Positions 51,685-59,259 of a DNA stretch of 64,000 bases are shown here, one piece after another. This DNA is from Aurantimonas endophytica. GTDB lineage: Bacteria; Pseudomonadota; Alphaproteobacteria; Rhizobiales; Rhizobiaceae. The DNA lies in the NCBI RefSeq assembly GCF_014196845.1, contig NZ_JACIEM010000001.1:248001-312000 (forward strand). Direction: 5' to 3'. A program made the position numbers and the translations under genes. The notes beneath the pieces were generated by a model, which had not been told where the DNA came from, made no database searches, and saw nothing but the letters and a program-made list of their open reading frames with translations. Each line of letters opens with the position of its first letter. Position 1 is the stretch's first letter.

Positions 51685-52821
51685 TCAATTCTTTGACTGG
51701 ACGGCGGGTATTGCGCGACGAACCGAAATGTCGCCGCCCTCGGAACATTGCTCGGCCGAGTTACCTGGGGGCGACGACAGGCGAAAGACGTCGGCGCTAT
51801 CCGCCGTCTCCCGCAACCTCTTGAACGAGGCGTGTCGGAGTTTTCGGTCGCCGGTCCAGCCGCGATATTCGATCTCGGCGACCAGCTCGGGGCGCGCGAT
51901 GACGAGCTTGCGTTCCCTCGGCGCGTAGGGCGGGCGTTCGGTTTTCATCGCATCTAGCTGTTGCCTCAGCTCGCGCACCTGGTCACCTTTGAACCCGGTG
52001 CCGACCGAGCCGACATAGACGAGGCCTTTCTCGCTCTGCGCTGCCAGGAGCAGGCTGGCGATCGCGCCGCGGACCTTACTTGAGGGCTCGTAGCCGAAGA
52101 CGACAAAGCTGTCGCTCTGGATGCATTTGATCTTCAGCCAGTCGCCGCGGCGACCGCTCCGATAGGGCGCCTCGCGGTTCTTCGCGATGATCCCTTCCAG
52201 CCCGTGCTGACAGGCGATCCGCAATAGATCCGCACCCTCAGCCTGAACCTCCTCCGACAGCCGGATGGTACCCGTCTCGTCCCGGAGCAGATCCTCGAGC
52301 AGGTGACGCCGTTCGACGAGCGCCATCCTCGTAATGTCGTGCCCGTCGAAATAGAGCATGTCGAAGGCGTAGAAGATGACCTCATCGCCGGCGACCCGTT
52401 TGCCGCCGCGTCCGCCGAGAGCCTGCTGAAGTGCGGCGAAGTCCGAGCGCCCTTGGTCGTCGAGGACCACCGCCTCACCGTCGAGGATGAGGGCAGGGGC
52501 GTCGAGTGCGACGGCTGCTCTGGCGATGGCGGGAAAGCGGTGAGACCAGTCATGGCCGCCGCGGGTGAGAATGCGGGCATGCCCGTCGTCGACATGGACC
52601 GCCAACCGGTAGCCGTCCCATTTGATCTCGTAGGCCCACTCCGGCCCCGCGGGCGGCTTTGCCGCGAGGAGCGCAAGGCAGGGCTCGATCCGATCCGGCA
52701 TGGGATCGAAGGGGAGCTGTGGCTGACGCGGATCGCGCGATGTCGGCGCCCGGCCGCGGGCAATGATGTCCGACTCCTGCTGGAGGCCGACAGATTTTGG
52801 GGTCTGGGAGCGGTTTGCCAT
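51685..52821 (-). CDS. Stand-alone ATP-dependent DNA ligase (LigD/LigC type)
   Basis: A 378-residue ligase. The catalytic motif I is YEIKWDGYR with the adenylated Lys, motif III is YAFDMLYFDGHDI, and motif IV is EGIIAKNREAPYRSG. An OB-fold domain follows (about 255-355, RELRQQLDAMKTERPPY, AEIEYRGWTGDRKLRHASFK). It lacks the polymerase and nuclease domains of full LigD; small stand-alone versions may take part in Ku-dependent end joining or base-excision-type repair. No ku gene is in the window. The ATG at 52821 is used; a longer frame upstream is discarded. Confidence 0.9.
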   Translation of the reverse strand: MANRSQTPKSVGLQQESDIIARGRAPTSRDPRQPQLPFDPMPDRIEPCLALLAAKPPAGPEWAYEIKWDGYRLAVHVDDGHARILTRGGHDWSHRFPAIARAAVALDAPALILDGEAVVLDDQGRSDFAALQQALGGRGGKRVAGDEVIFYAFDMLYFDGHDITRMALVERRHLLEDLLRDETGTIRLSEEVQAEGADLLRIACQHGLEGIIAKNREAPYRSGRRGDWLKIKCIQSDSFVVFGYEPSSKVRGAIASLLLAAQSEKGLVYVGSVGTGFKGDQVRELRQQLDAMKTERPPYAPRERKLVIARPELVAEIEYRGWTGDRKLRHASFKRLRETADSADVFRLSSPPGNSAEQCSEGGDISVRRAIPAVQSKN

Positions 52822-53150
52822 CCGGTCATTGCGCCAGAAAGTGCTTAAGGGACGGTGAGGGGGCGGATGGGCGCTCAGTAGCGAACGATCGAACGTCGGC
52901 CTTCGTGATACCGGACCTACCAAAGCAGTGCCGGAGCATGAAATGCTTCCTCGCCAACTTCAGGACGAGGCACTATGGTGGTGCCTAGAGAGGATGCACG
53001 CCGCCCTGTTCATGGCCCTTGCGCGTGCTCCAAGGCTCCCATGTTTCCCTGCGAGGATGACTTCCGTCTGGAAGCGTCGAGGCTGATCGCCGTTGCGCCT
53101 CTCGGCCGCGACAGAAACGCGTCGTTGATGAGCGGCCGACTGGCGCAGTC
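52822..53150. other. Interval without recognised gene
   Basis: About 330 bp between the divergent ligase and GGDEF genes. No domain, repeat or convincing promoter was recognised. Confidence 0.35.
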
Positions 53151-54014
53151 TTGAGCGAGCGCGGCTTCACGCCCCGGAGACGATTGAGGCTATCTCCCAC
53201 TGGCTGGGCGAGGGTGATCCTGACGACGATCGCAGGAACGGTGTTCTGCGTCGCCGCCGCTTTGTTCGTGGACTCGTTCAACTTTCACAATTTGAGCGAG
53301 GCGGCGATCCGGAGAGCGGTTCTGGTGGACATCGCACTGCCCATGGGACTCGCGGCACCTCTCCTGTTTCTCCTGACCTACAAGATGCGGGAACTTGCGA
53401 TTGCCTATGCAGAGCTGCTTGTCGTCGCAACGACCGACGGCCTGACACAGATCCCGAACCGGGTCGCCTTCACCACGCGGGCTGAGGCATTCCTGAACCG
53501 AAAGAGCGAACGCCCGTGCGCCGGCGCACTCCTCATCGTCGACGCCGACGACTTCAAGAGCATCAACGACGAACTCGGCCATCAGCGAGGGGATCTGGCG
53601 CTTCGCATGATGGCCGACGTCATGATGGGGGAGTTGCGCAGTGGGGACATCGTCGGCCGCATCGGCGGCGAGGAGTTCGGCATCCTGCTGCCCGGGGCAG
53701 ACATCGCGGAAGCGAACAGCGCCGCGGAGCGAATCCGAGCGGCCATCGGGACTATCGAGTTCACGACGATGGGGGATGCATGGCCGCTCGCGGCGAGCAT
53801 CGGCGGCGTGACGTTCGAGGAGTGGGCGTCATACGATAAGCTGTTTGCCGCCGCTGACGCCAATCTCTACCTGGCCAAGGCCGGCGGGCGCGACCAGGTC
53901 CGTATGGGAGCCTTCAAAGCGCGATCGTCCGGGGATCTTTCCCCGACGCCGTTTCCGAGAAGACGCCGCCAGCGGGACGACGACTTCCACGTGACCAGTG
54001 AGACGCCATCGTAA
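53151..54014 (+). CDS. GGDEF-domain protein (diguanylate cyclase)
   Basis: A 287-residue protein from TTG 53151. Two hydrophobic helices lie near residues 20-40 and 60-78, then a GGDEF domain (about 90-265) with TTDGLTQIPNRVAF, DADDFKSINDELGHQRGD and active-site GGEEFG. The C-terminal 40 residues are a basic tail rich in Arg and Pro. It makes cyclic di-GMP; no sensing domain beyond the membrane segment is visible. The start is uncertain; no strong ribosome binding site was found. Confidence 0.85.
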   Translation: MSERGFTPRRRLRLSPTGWARVILTTIAGTVFCVAAALFVDSFNFHNLSEAAIRRAVLVDIALPMGLAAPLLFLLTYKMRELAIAYAELLVVATTDGLTQIPNRVAFTTRAEAFLNRKSERPCAGALLIVDADDFKSINDELGHQRGDLALRMMADVMMGELRSGDIVGRIGGEEFGILLPGADIAEANSAAERIRAAIGTIEFTTMGDAWPLAASIGGVTFEEWASYDKLFAAADANLYLAKAGGRDQVRMGAFKARSSGDLSPTPFPRRRRQRDDDFHVTSETPS

Positions 54015-54069
54015 CTGAGATCACGGCGCCGACGGGGATTGGTTCTCCAGTCCGGGTTCACCCTGTCGT

Positions 54070-55377
54070 TCAGGCGGCGGGGCCCTGAAAGCCGGGCGGA
54101 GGAATGGCGTCCTCGGCATCCGGATCTCGCCCCCTCAACCGATCGAGCATCCGCATGATCGGAGTGACCGTCAGCCCGTGCAGTAGGACCGACATCAGGA
54201 CGACGAGGCCGACGATCGCCCATAGGCGCTCAACTCCCGCGACCTCCATGTGGTTCAGCCCGTAGGCTAGATAGTAGAAGGAGCCGACCCCGCGGATGCC
54301 AAAGAAGGCGAGGGTGAGCTTTTCGCTCCACGAGGGATTCAGTCCGACAAGTCCGACTAGGCCGGTCACCGGACGGACGACGAGCAAGATCACCACGGCG
54401 GCGAGGGCGTCGCCCCAGGTGAGCGGGGCGAGGAGGCCGGTGACCAGCGCTCCGCCGAACAGGACGAGCAGCATCATCATCGCCAGCCGTTCGATCTGCT
54501 CGGTGACGTCGTGCATCTCGCGATGAAAGTCGTGGTCCCGCTGGGCATGGCGGAGCGTCAGGGCCGTGACGAACACGGCGAGGAACCCGTAGCACTGGAT
54601 CATCTCGGTGAGGCCGTAGGAGACGAAGGTTGCCGCGATCGCGATCAGGCCGTCACCGGTCTGGGCGAGCTTGGTGTCAGCCGGGATATGGAACGTCAGC
54701 CATCCGAAGGCGCGCCCGATCAGCCACCCGCCCACGACGCCGGCACCGATTTCCCAAAGGACGCTGTGTGTCAGCCATTCCACAGCCCATGGCTCGCCAG
54801 TCGAGGCGGCAAGGCCGAGCGCGATGGCGAGGTTCACGAACGGAAAGGCAAAACCATCGTTGAACCCGGCCTCGGACGTGAGCCCGAACCTCACCTCGTC
54901 CTCCTCGCCGGACCTCGGCGGTCCGACCTGCACGTCGGCGGCAAGGACAGGGTCGGTCGGCGCCAGCGCCGCTCCCAGCAGCAGCGCGATGACCCACGGC
55001 AGACCCAGCCACCACCCGCCGATCAAGGTGATGGCCGCGATGCTGAGGGGCATGGTGACGGCGAGCAGCCGCCACGTCACCGACCAACGCCGCCAACTGA
55101 ACACCCGGTCGAGCTTCAGCCCCGCGCCCATGAGAGCGATGATCACGACGAACTCGGTGAAGCGTTCGGTGATCTGCGGATAGGCCATGGGCAGCGGCTT
55201 GTCCGTGACCCCCGGGATCAGGAACACGGCGGCGCCGAGGGCGATGCAGACAATGGGCAGCGACAGCGGCAAGCGCTTTAACGCCAACGGCAGCCAGGCG
55301 ACCAGCGCAATGAGGAAGCCCATCCCCGTCAGCACCACGATGTAGGGATCGGGCGACCACTCGTTGAGATCGAGCAT
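54070..55377 (-). CDS. Cation/proton antiporter (CPA1, NhaP-type)
   Basis: A 435-residue antiporter with about 12 transmembrane helices. The ion-binding signatures are ALAPTDPVLAADVQVG and EAGFNDGFAFPFV, plus FVVIIALMGAGLKLDRV and LVRPVTGLVGLVG-like segments. It exchanges sodium or potassium for protons at the inner membrane. It is monocistronic on the minus strand, divergent from the ion-channel gene at 55626. Confidence 0.9.
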   Translation of the reverse strand: MLDLNEWSPDPYIVVLTGMGFLIALVAWLPLALKRLPLSLPIVCIALGAAVFLIPGVTDKPLPMAYPQITERFTEFVVIIALMGAGLKLDRVFSWRRWSVTWRLLAVTMPLSIAAITLIGGWWLGLPWVIALLLGAALAPTDPVLAADVQVGPPRSGEEDEVRFGLTSEAGFNDGFAFPFVNLAIALGLAASTGEPWAVEWLTHSVLWEIGAGVVGGWLIGRAFGWLTFHIPADTKLAQTGDGLIAIAATFVSYGLTEMIQCYGFLAVFVTALTLRHAQRDHDFHREMHDVTEQIERLAMMMLLVLFGGALVTGLLAPLTWGDALAAVVILLVVRPVTGLVGLVGLNPSWSEKLTLAFFGIRGVGSFYYLAYGLNHMEVAGVERLWAIVGLVVLMSVLLHGLTVTPIMRMLDRLRGRDPDAEDAIPPPGFQGPAA

Positions 55378-55625
55378 TCAGCGAGATCGTCCGGTCTTTG
55401 AAATTGGGTGGGTCATGTACATCTCCTCGCGACGGCGCCCGTTCTCCGGTTAGACGCTCTGGTGCGGAAACCGATCCGCCACATCCGCCGAAAGTATGCT
55501 GCCGACGCACAAGGGATTGCGGAGACGCTCGCCGCTTCCAGGGGGCCACGACAGCAGTTGCGCCCGCGCAGTCCTGCCGGCATGGCTATTCGCATCGTTC
55601 GATATGTAAGCGCCGAGGAGCGGTC

Positions 55626-56039
55626 ATGGCATTGTTAATCGGGCTGATGCTGGTGAGCCTCCTGGGCATAGTTCACCACAACGCACTTCGAGTTCTCGAC
55701 CGATTGACAGGTCGAGACTTGGTCCGCCCGAACGTGACGGTTATCTCCATCTTTCTGGGCTTACTCGTCATCCACACCTGCGAGATTCTGCTTTATGCCG
55801 GAGCCTACGCCGTGCTCCTCGCGTGGCCGGAAATGGGGGCGCTGGCCGGCGACTTTGATGCCGACTGGGAGTCGCTCGTCTACTTTTCAGGCATCAACTT
55901 CACGACGCTCGGGTACACGCAGATCGAAGCGCAGGGCCCGATCCGCCTTGTCAGCATGATGCAGTCGCTCGGCGGCTTCATGATCCTGACGTGGTCGGCA
56001 ACGTTCATCTATTCCGCATGGGGCAGGGCGTTCCGCTGA
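55626..56039 (+). CDS. Small two-helix ion-channel protein with K+-filter-like motif
   Basis: A 137-residue membrane protein with three hydrophobic stretches, a selectivity-filter-like loop FSGINFTTLGYTQI between the last two, and a following helix (LVSMMQSLGGFMILTWSATF). TTLGYT differs from the classical TVGYG at the last glycine, so potassium selectivity is uncertain. It is one of the small Ion_trans_2-like channels common in proteobacteria. Its stop (TGA, 56037-56039) overlaps by one base the ATG of the SRAP gene that the IS element has split. Confidence 0.8.
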   Translation: MALLIGLMLVSLLGIVHHNALRVLDRLTGRDLVRPNVTVISIFLGLLVIHTCEILLYAGAYAVLLAWPEMGALAGDFDADWESLVYFSGINFTTLGYTQIEAQGPIRLVSMMQSLGGFMILTWSATFIYSAWGRAFR

Positions 56040-56047
56040 TGTGCTGG

Positions 56048-56060
56048 TGTGGACGGCCTC
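56048..56060 (+). repeat. Left subterminal inverted repeat of the IS1111-group element
   Basis: TGTGGACGGCCTC is the exact reverse complement of the 13 bases at 57405-57417. Subterminal, not terminal, placement is the mark of the IS1111 subgroup. Confidence 0.85.
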
Positions 56061-56117
56061 TCACCCCAAGCGTTTGATGATGTCGCAAGCGTCACAACCA
56101 GATGAGAGGAGAGTCCC

Positions 56118-57146
56118 GTGAACATTCCCGTCTGCATTGGCATGGATACCTCCAAGTCGGTGTTCCAGCTCCACGGAGTTGACGAGAACGAGGTCGTGGT
56201 TGTCCGCCGGCAGTTCCGGCGCGCCGAGATGATCCGCTTCTTCGAGCGGCTCCCACCTGTTCTTGTTGCCATCGAGTCCTGCGGCAGCTCGCATCACTGG
56301 GCGCGGCTGCTGCAATCCTTCGGTCACCAGGTGAAGCTGATCCCACCGCAGTACGTGAAGCCCTATGTGAAGCGTGGCAAGAACGATGCGGCCGACGCCG
56401 AGGCCCTGTGCGAAGCGGTGACTCGGCCAAGCATGCGGTTCGTGCCCGTGAAGTCGAAAGAGCGGCAGGCCGCCTGCATGCTTATGACCGTGCGGGAGCG
56501 CCTGGTCAGTGTGAAGTCGCAGCTCTCGAATGCATTCAGGAGCTATGCGGCAGAGTTCGGCATTATCGGTCCCGCAGGAAGACAGAACGTCAACGCGCTC
56601 ATCAAGCGCGTGCTCGAGGATGACACCTTGCCCGAGATGGCGCGGGATCTCTTTCGCTTCCAGGCCCGGGAGTACGCCACGGTCGAGAGGCGCCTCAAGG
56701 AGATCGAGGCCAAGCTGATGAAGTGGCACCGTGAGGATGACGTCAGCCGGCGGATCGCAACGATACCCGGCGTCGGGCTCATTGGATCGAGCATGCTGAG
56801 CATGAAGGCTCCGCCGGCTGAGACGTTCAGGTCCGGTCGCGACTTCGCCGCTTGGTTGGGGCTAACGCCCAAGGATCATTCGACAGGCGGCCGCCAGCGA
56901 CACGGAGGCATTACGAAGGCTGGGGATTCAGCGCTCCGCTCGACGCTGATTGTCGGTGCGACGGCCGTGCTGAGGCACATCCGCAAGGGACGCCATAAGC
57001 CTTCGCCATGGCTCGCCGCCCTGCTGGAGCGAAAGCCACCGAAACTGGTAGCGGTAGCGCTGGCCAACAAGTTCGCCCGCATCGCCTGGCGACTGATGGT
57101 CTCGGGCGGCGTCTACAACCGGCCGGAAGCCGCCATGCCTACCTGA
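56118..57146 (+). CDS. IS110-family transposase (DEDD recombinase)
   Basis: A 342-residue transposase. The N-terminal DEDD domain shows IGMDTSKSVFQLHG (first Asp), VAIESCGSSHHWARLL (Glu) and RGKNDAADAEALCEAV (two Asp). The C-terminal Tnp_20 domain contains IPGVGLIGSSMLS and AAWLGLTPKDHSTGGRQRHG, with the conserved Ser region. It cuts and joins DNA at both ends of the element, guided in this family by a bridge RNA. The reading frame is intact, so the element may still be active. Confidence 0.95.
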   Translation: MNIPVCIGMDTSKSVFQLHGVDENEVVVVRRQFRRAEMIRFFERLPPVLVAIESCGSSHHWARLLQSFGHQVKLIPPQYVKPYVKRGKNDAADAEALCEAVTRPSMRFVPVKSKERQAACMLMTVRERLVSVKSQLSNAFRSYAAEFGIIGPAGRQNVNALIKRVLEDDTLPEMARDLFRFQAREYATVERRLKEIEAKLMKWHREDDVSRRIATIPGVGLIGSSMLSMKAPPAETFRSGRDFAAWLGLTPKDHSTGGRQRHGGITKAGDSALRSTLIVGATAVLRHIRKGRHKPSPWLAALLERKPPKLVAVALANKFARIAWRLMVSGGVYNRPEAAMPT

Positions 57147-57149
57147 TCC

Positions 57150-57404
57150 GAGACCGGCGCCGACGAGCGAGGCTGCTCGGCAGTAGCCCTACGAGCCCTA
57201 CGAACTTGCAGGACGCAGTAGATGGAATGACCGGTCGGTCGATACGCGCGGGCTTCCGAAGGTTACACTGGCACCCGATGTCGCCCATGTGCTTGGAACG
57301 TGCGTAGCGAACACCATCTTGGCCAGCGGCTTCGGCCGCGCAAACAGGCCGGACATCTGATAGCAAGCGATCAGGTCAGAAGTCTGCTACGATCCTGACA
57401 AGTG
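57150..57404 (+). ncRNA. Candidate bridge/seeker RNA region of the IS1111-group element
   Basis: Between the transposase stop and the right subterminal repeat lie about 255 non-coding bases. In the IS1111 subgroup the guide RNA is encoded in this right-end region, whereas in the IS110 subgroup it is on the left. The left side here is only about 60 bp, too short for one. Loops pairing to target and donor were not modelled. The assignment follows from position and family knowledge. Confidence 0.5.
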
Positions 57405-57417
57405 GAGGCCGTCCACA
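57405..57417 (-). repeat. Right subterminal inverted repeat of the IS1111-group element
   Basis: GAGGCCGTCCACA, the perfect mate of 56048-56060. It lies five bases inside the element's right end. Confidence 0.85.
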
Positions 57418-57422
57418 TCTGC

Positions 57423-57820
57423 AACCTTTACTCCATCACCAAGGGTCAGCGGCGATCCTCGAGTTCACCCGCGCCATGCGGGACCGGACCGGCAACCTGC
57501 CGCCGCTGCCCGGCGTCTTTCCCGACACCATGGCGCCAATCGTCAGGAACGGCGAGGACGGCGTGCGCGAGCTGACGATGGCGCGATGGGGCATGCCGTC
57601 GCCGAGGTTCGCGCTGGAGGGCAAGAAGACCGACCCTGGCGTGACGAACATCCGGCGGACCAACAGCCCGCACTGGCGGCGCTGGCTCGGCCCGGCGCAC
57701 CGTTGCGTCGTGCCGCTGACCTCGTTCTGCGAATACGACACGATCGACGGCAAGAAGGTGCCGACCTGGTTTGCCCTGGACGAGAGCCGGCCCCACGGCG
57801 GCAGCCCGCAAGATCCTTGA
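57423..57820 (+). pseudogene. SRAP (SOS-response-associated peptidase) gene, split by the IS and frameshifted
   Basis: SRAP proteins carry a catalytic Cys as residue 2 and crosslink to abasic sites in single-stranded DNA. The left junction ATGTGC (56039-56044) encodes Met-Cys and the right side resumes with NLYSITKGQ, so removing the element restores the normal start. A separate one-base loss near 57450 then shifts the frame, after which MRDRTGNLPPLPGVFPDTMA and LTSFCEYDTIDGKKVPTWFA continue. The C terminus (normally RPLxxFAGIW) is lost after ALDESRP. Three independent lesions make it non-functional. Confidence 0.85.
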
Positions 57821-57825
57821 GAGGA

Positions 57826-58134
57826 ATGATGCAACTCGAGATGAACGACTTCGAGCGTGCCGCATGCGAACGGCTTTTGAACATCGCCAAGGATGACACC
57901 GGCCAGAGCCGGATCGTTGCGAACTTCATCCTCGCATGGTGGAATGCCGGTTCGCTTGGCGGCTTCAATCTGGCCGAGCTGTTCTTGCTCGACAACGCCA
58001 TTTCATCCGACATCGCGACGATTGTTGTGTGCCTGGCCCGCAATGACGAAGCCTTTTACCCGACCGAATATCGCAGTGATATCGAAGCCGTGATCGCTCA
58101 ATGGCGGCCCGAAGTCTGGCAAGCCAGTCGTTGA
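57826..58134 (+). CDS. DUF7673-family small protein
   Basis: A 102-residue protein matching DUF7673: FERAACERLLNIAKDDTGQS, RIVANFILAWWNAGSLGGFN, LAELFLLDNAISSDIATIVV, ending in VIAQWRPEVW. The function is unknown; members are often carried on plasmids and conjugative elements. GAGGAATGATG gives a ribosome binding site; ATG 57826 or 57829 is the start. The intact frame contrasts with the broken SRAP gene just upstream. Confidence 0.7.
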   Translation: MMQLEMNDFERAACERLLNIAKDDTGQSRIVANFILAWWNAGSLGGFNLAELFLLDNAISSDIATIVVCLARNDEAFYPTEYRSDIEAVIAQWRPEVWQASR

Positions 58135-58176
58135 TCGTGGCCTGCACCCATTCGGTGGCCCGGTGTCAAACAGCCT

Positions 58177-58605
58177 TCAAAAATCGCATGCCGGATTACA
58201 GATCTCGTCGGCGAAGTCCCGGTAGGTGCGCAGCGGGCGACCGAGGAGCGCGGTCAGGCGGTCGACGTCGCCTGCCTCGGGCACCATGCCGTCAGTGAGG
58301 AACCGCTCGGCCATCAGCCGCATGTCGTAGGCCATCCAAGACGGCATAAACTGACGGCTGTTCTGCTCGACCCGGCGGTGTCGTCGCCGCCGTAATTGAT
58401 CGGGCGGCCGAGCACGTCAGTCCAGATGGCGGCGATATTCGGGCCGGTGAGCGTGTCGGGACCGACAACGTTGATGCGCTCGAGGGGGAGCGCCGTTGCC
58501 GAGTTCTCGCGGCGGAGCAGCTCTATGGCCGCGATCTCGCCGATGTCGCGAGCGTCGACCATAGCCAAGTCCTTGGCTCCGATCGGCATCGGGTACCCAT
58601 TCCAG
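58177..58605 (-). pseudogene. Remnant of an NmrA-like gene, paralogous to 35574-36443
   Basis: From about 58600 the frame reads GYPMPIGAKDLAMVDARDIG, EIAAIELLRRENSATALPLE, RINVVGPDTLTGPNIAAIWT, DVLGRPINYGGDDTAG. It then shifts frame and continues with RLMAERFLTDGMVPEAGDVD, RLTALLGRPLRTYRDFADEI to a TGA at 58177. This matches the C-terminal half of the NmrA-like protein at 35574, residue for residue over most of its length. The Rossmann half is missing. Confidence 0.8.
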
Positions 58606-58793
58606 AAGTTCGTCGGCCGAGATTCGCTGGTGCTCCGCAACTTCCATGTTGCACTCCCCAACATTAGCTCATCGTGGCCCGCGGTGCCGACGGTGCCCCG
58701 GTCAGCCTCTTTCGAGAGACCGTGGTGGCATTCGCACGCAGTGAGGCGCTTCTCATTGCGGCGATGACCGAGCTCGTAATGAGATGGATGGAT

Positions 58794-59180
58794 TCATCCA
58801 TCGTTTTGGATCCTCGGTTTCCTCCGGGGGCGGCCGGAGCGTACGGTCAGGCGATGTTCGTCGGATGGCAAGAATCCAATTGCATCCAGAGGGTCGCCGA
58901 GAGTCTCGGGCTGGGAAACGGATCGGATGATCCCGGTAAGGTCCCTGACCGATACCAACAACACCATTTCCTCCGGGGCGGTGCCAATCGTCTGTATCTC
59001 GCCCTTCCTGACCCGGTCCAACAGCTCCGGAAGATTGTCCCGTGCAGCCTGCGCCGTCAGCTTGGCCCCCGTCACTTCGATGAGGAAGTCGGCCACCATC
59101 ACCAACGCATCGGTCGGACCTAAGGTGACTGCCTTTCGCAACCGTTCTGTTAGGAGGCTGGTCGTCGTGATCTTGCTCAT
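58794..59180 (-). CDS. Phd/YefM-like antitoxin, no partner toxin seen
   Basis: A 128-residue protein whose central part (KLTAQAARDNLPELLDRVRK, GEIQTIGTAPEEMVLLVSVR, DLTGIIRSV) matches type II antitoxins of the Phd/YefM sort, with an N-terminal DNA-binding helix region and a C-terminal toxin-binding tail. No toxin-like gene follows on the minus strand; downstream lies the NmrA remnant. It could be an orphan antitoxin or a transcription factor of related fold. A perfect hairpin (58783-58802) overlaps its stop codon. Confidence 0.55.
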   Translation of the reverse strand: MSKITTTSLLTERLRKAVTLGPTDALVMVADFLIEVTGAKLTAQAARDNLPELLDRVRKGEIQTIGTAPEEMVLLVSVRDLTGIIRSVSQPETLGDPLDAIGFLPSDEHRLTVRSGRPRRKPRIQNDG

Positions 59181-59259
59181 TGCAACCTCGTCAGTTTCCG
59201 CGCGGGATCAGGTGAGGTGGAGACCCCGCGTTGGAGGCCTCAGTGTCTTCCAGCCGTTC

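Larger units (their letters stand above)
56045..57422 (+). mobile_element. IS110-family (IS1111-group) insertion sequence
   Basis: The element of about 1378 bp is delimited by a TGC target repeat (56042-56044 and 57420-57422) and carries subterminal inverted repeats TGTGGACGGCCTC (56048-56060) and GAGGCCGTCCACA (57405-57417), a perfect 13-bp pair. It holds one transposase gene and a 258-bp non-coding right part. IS110-family recombinases use a DEDD-type catalytic Asp plus a Ser. The element interrupts a SRAP gene exactly after its second codon. Confidence 0.85.

Noticed and set aside
58783-58802. Perfect 8-bp hairpin as a terminator of the antitoxin gene
   Set aside because: It overlaps the stop codon and has no U tract on the minus strand, so it is noted but not called.
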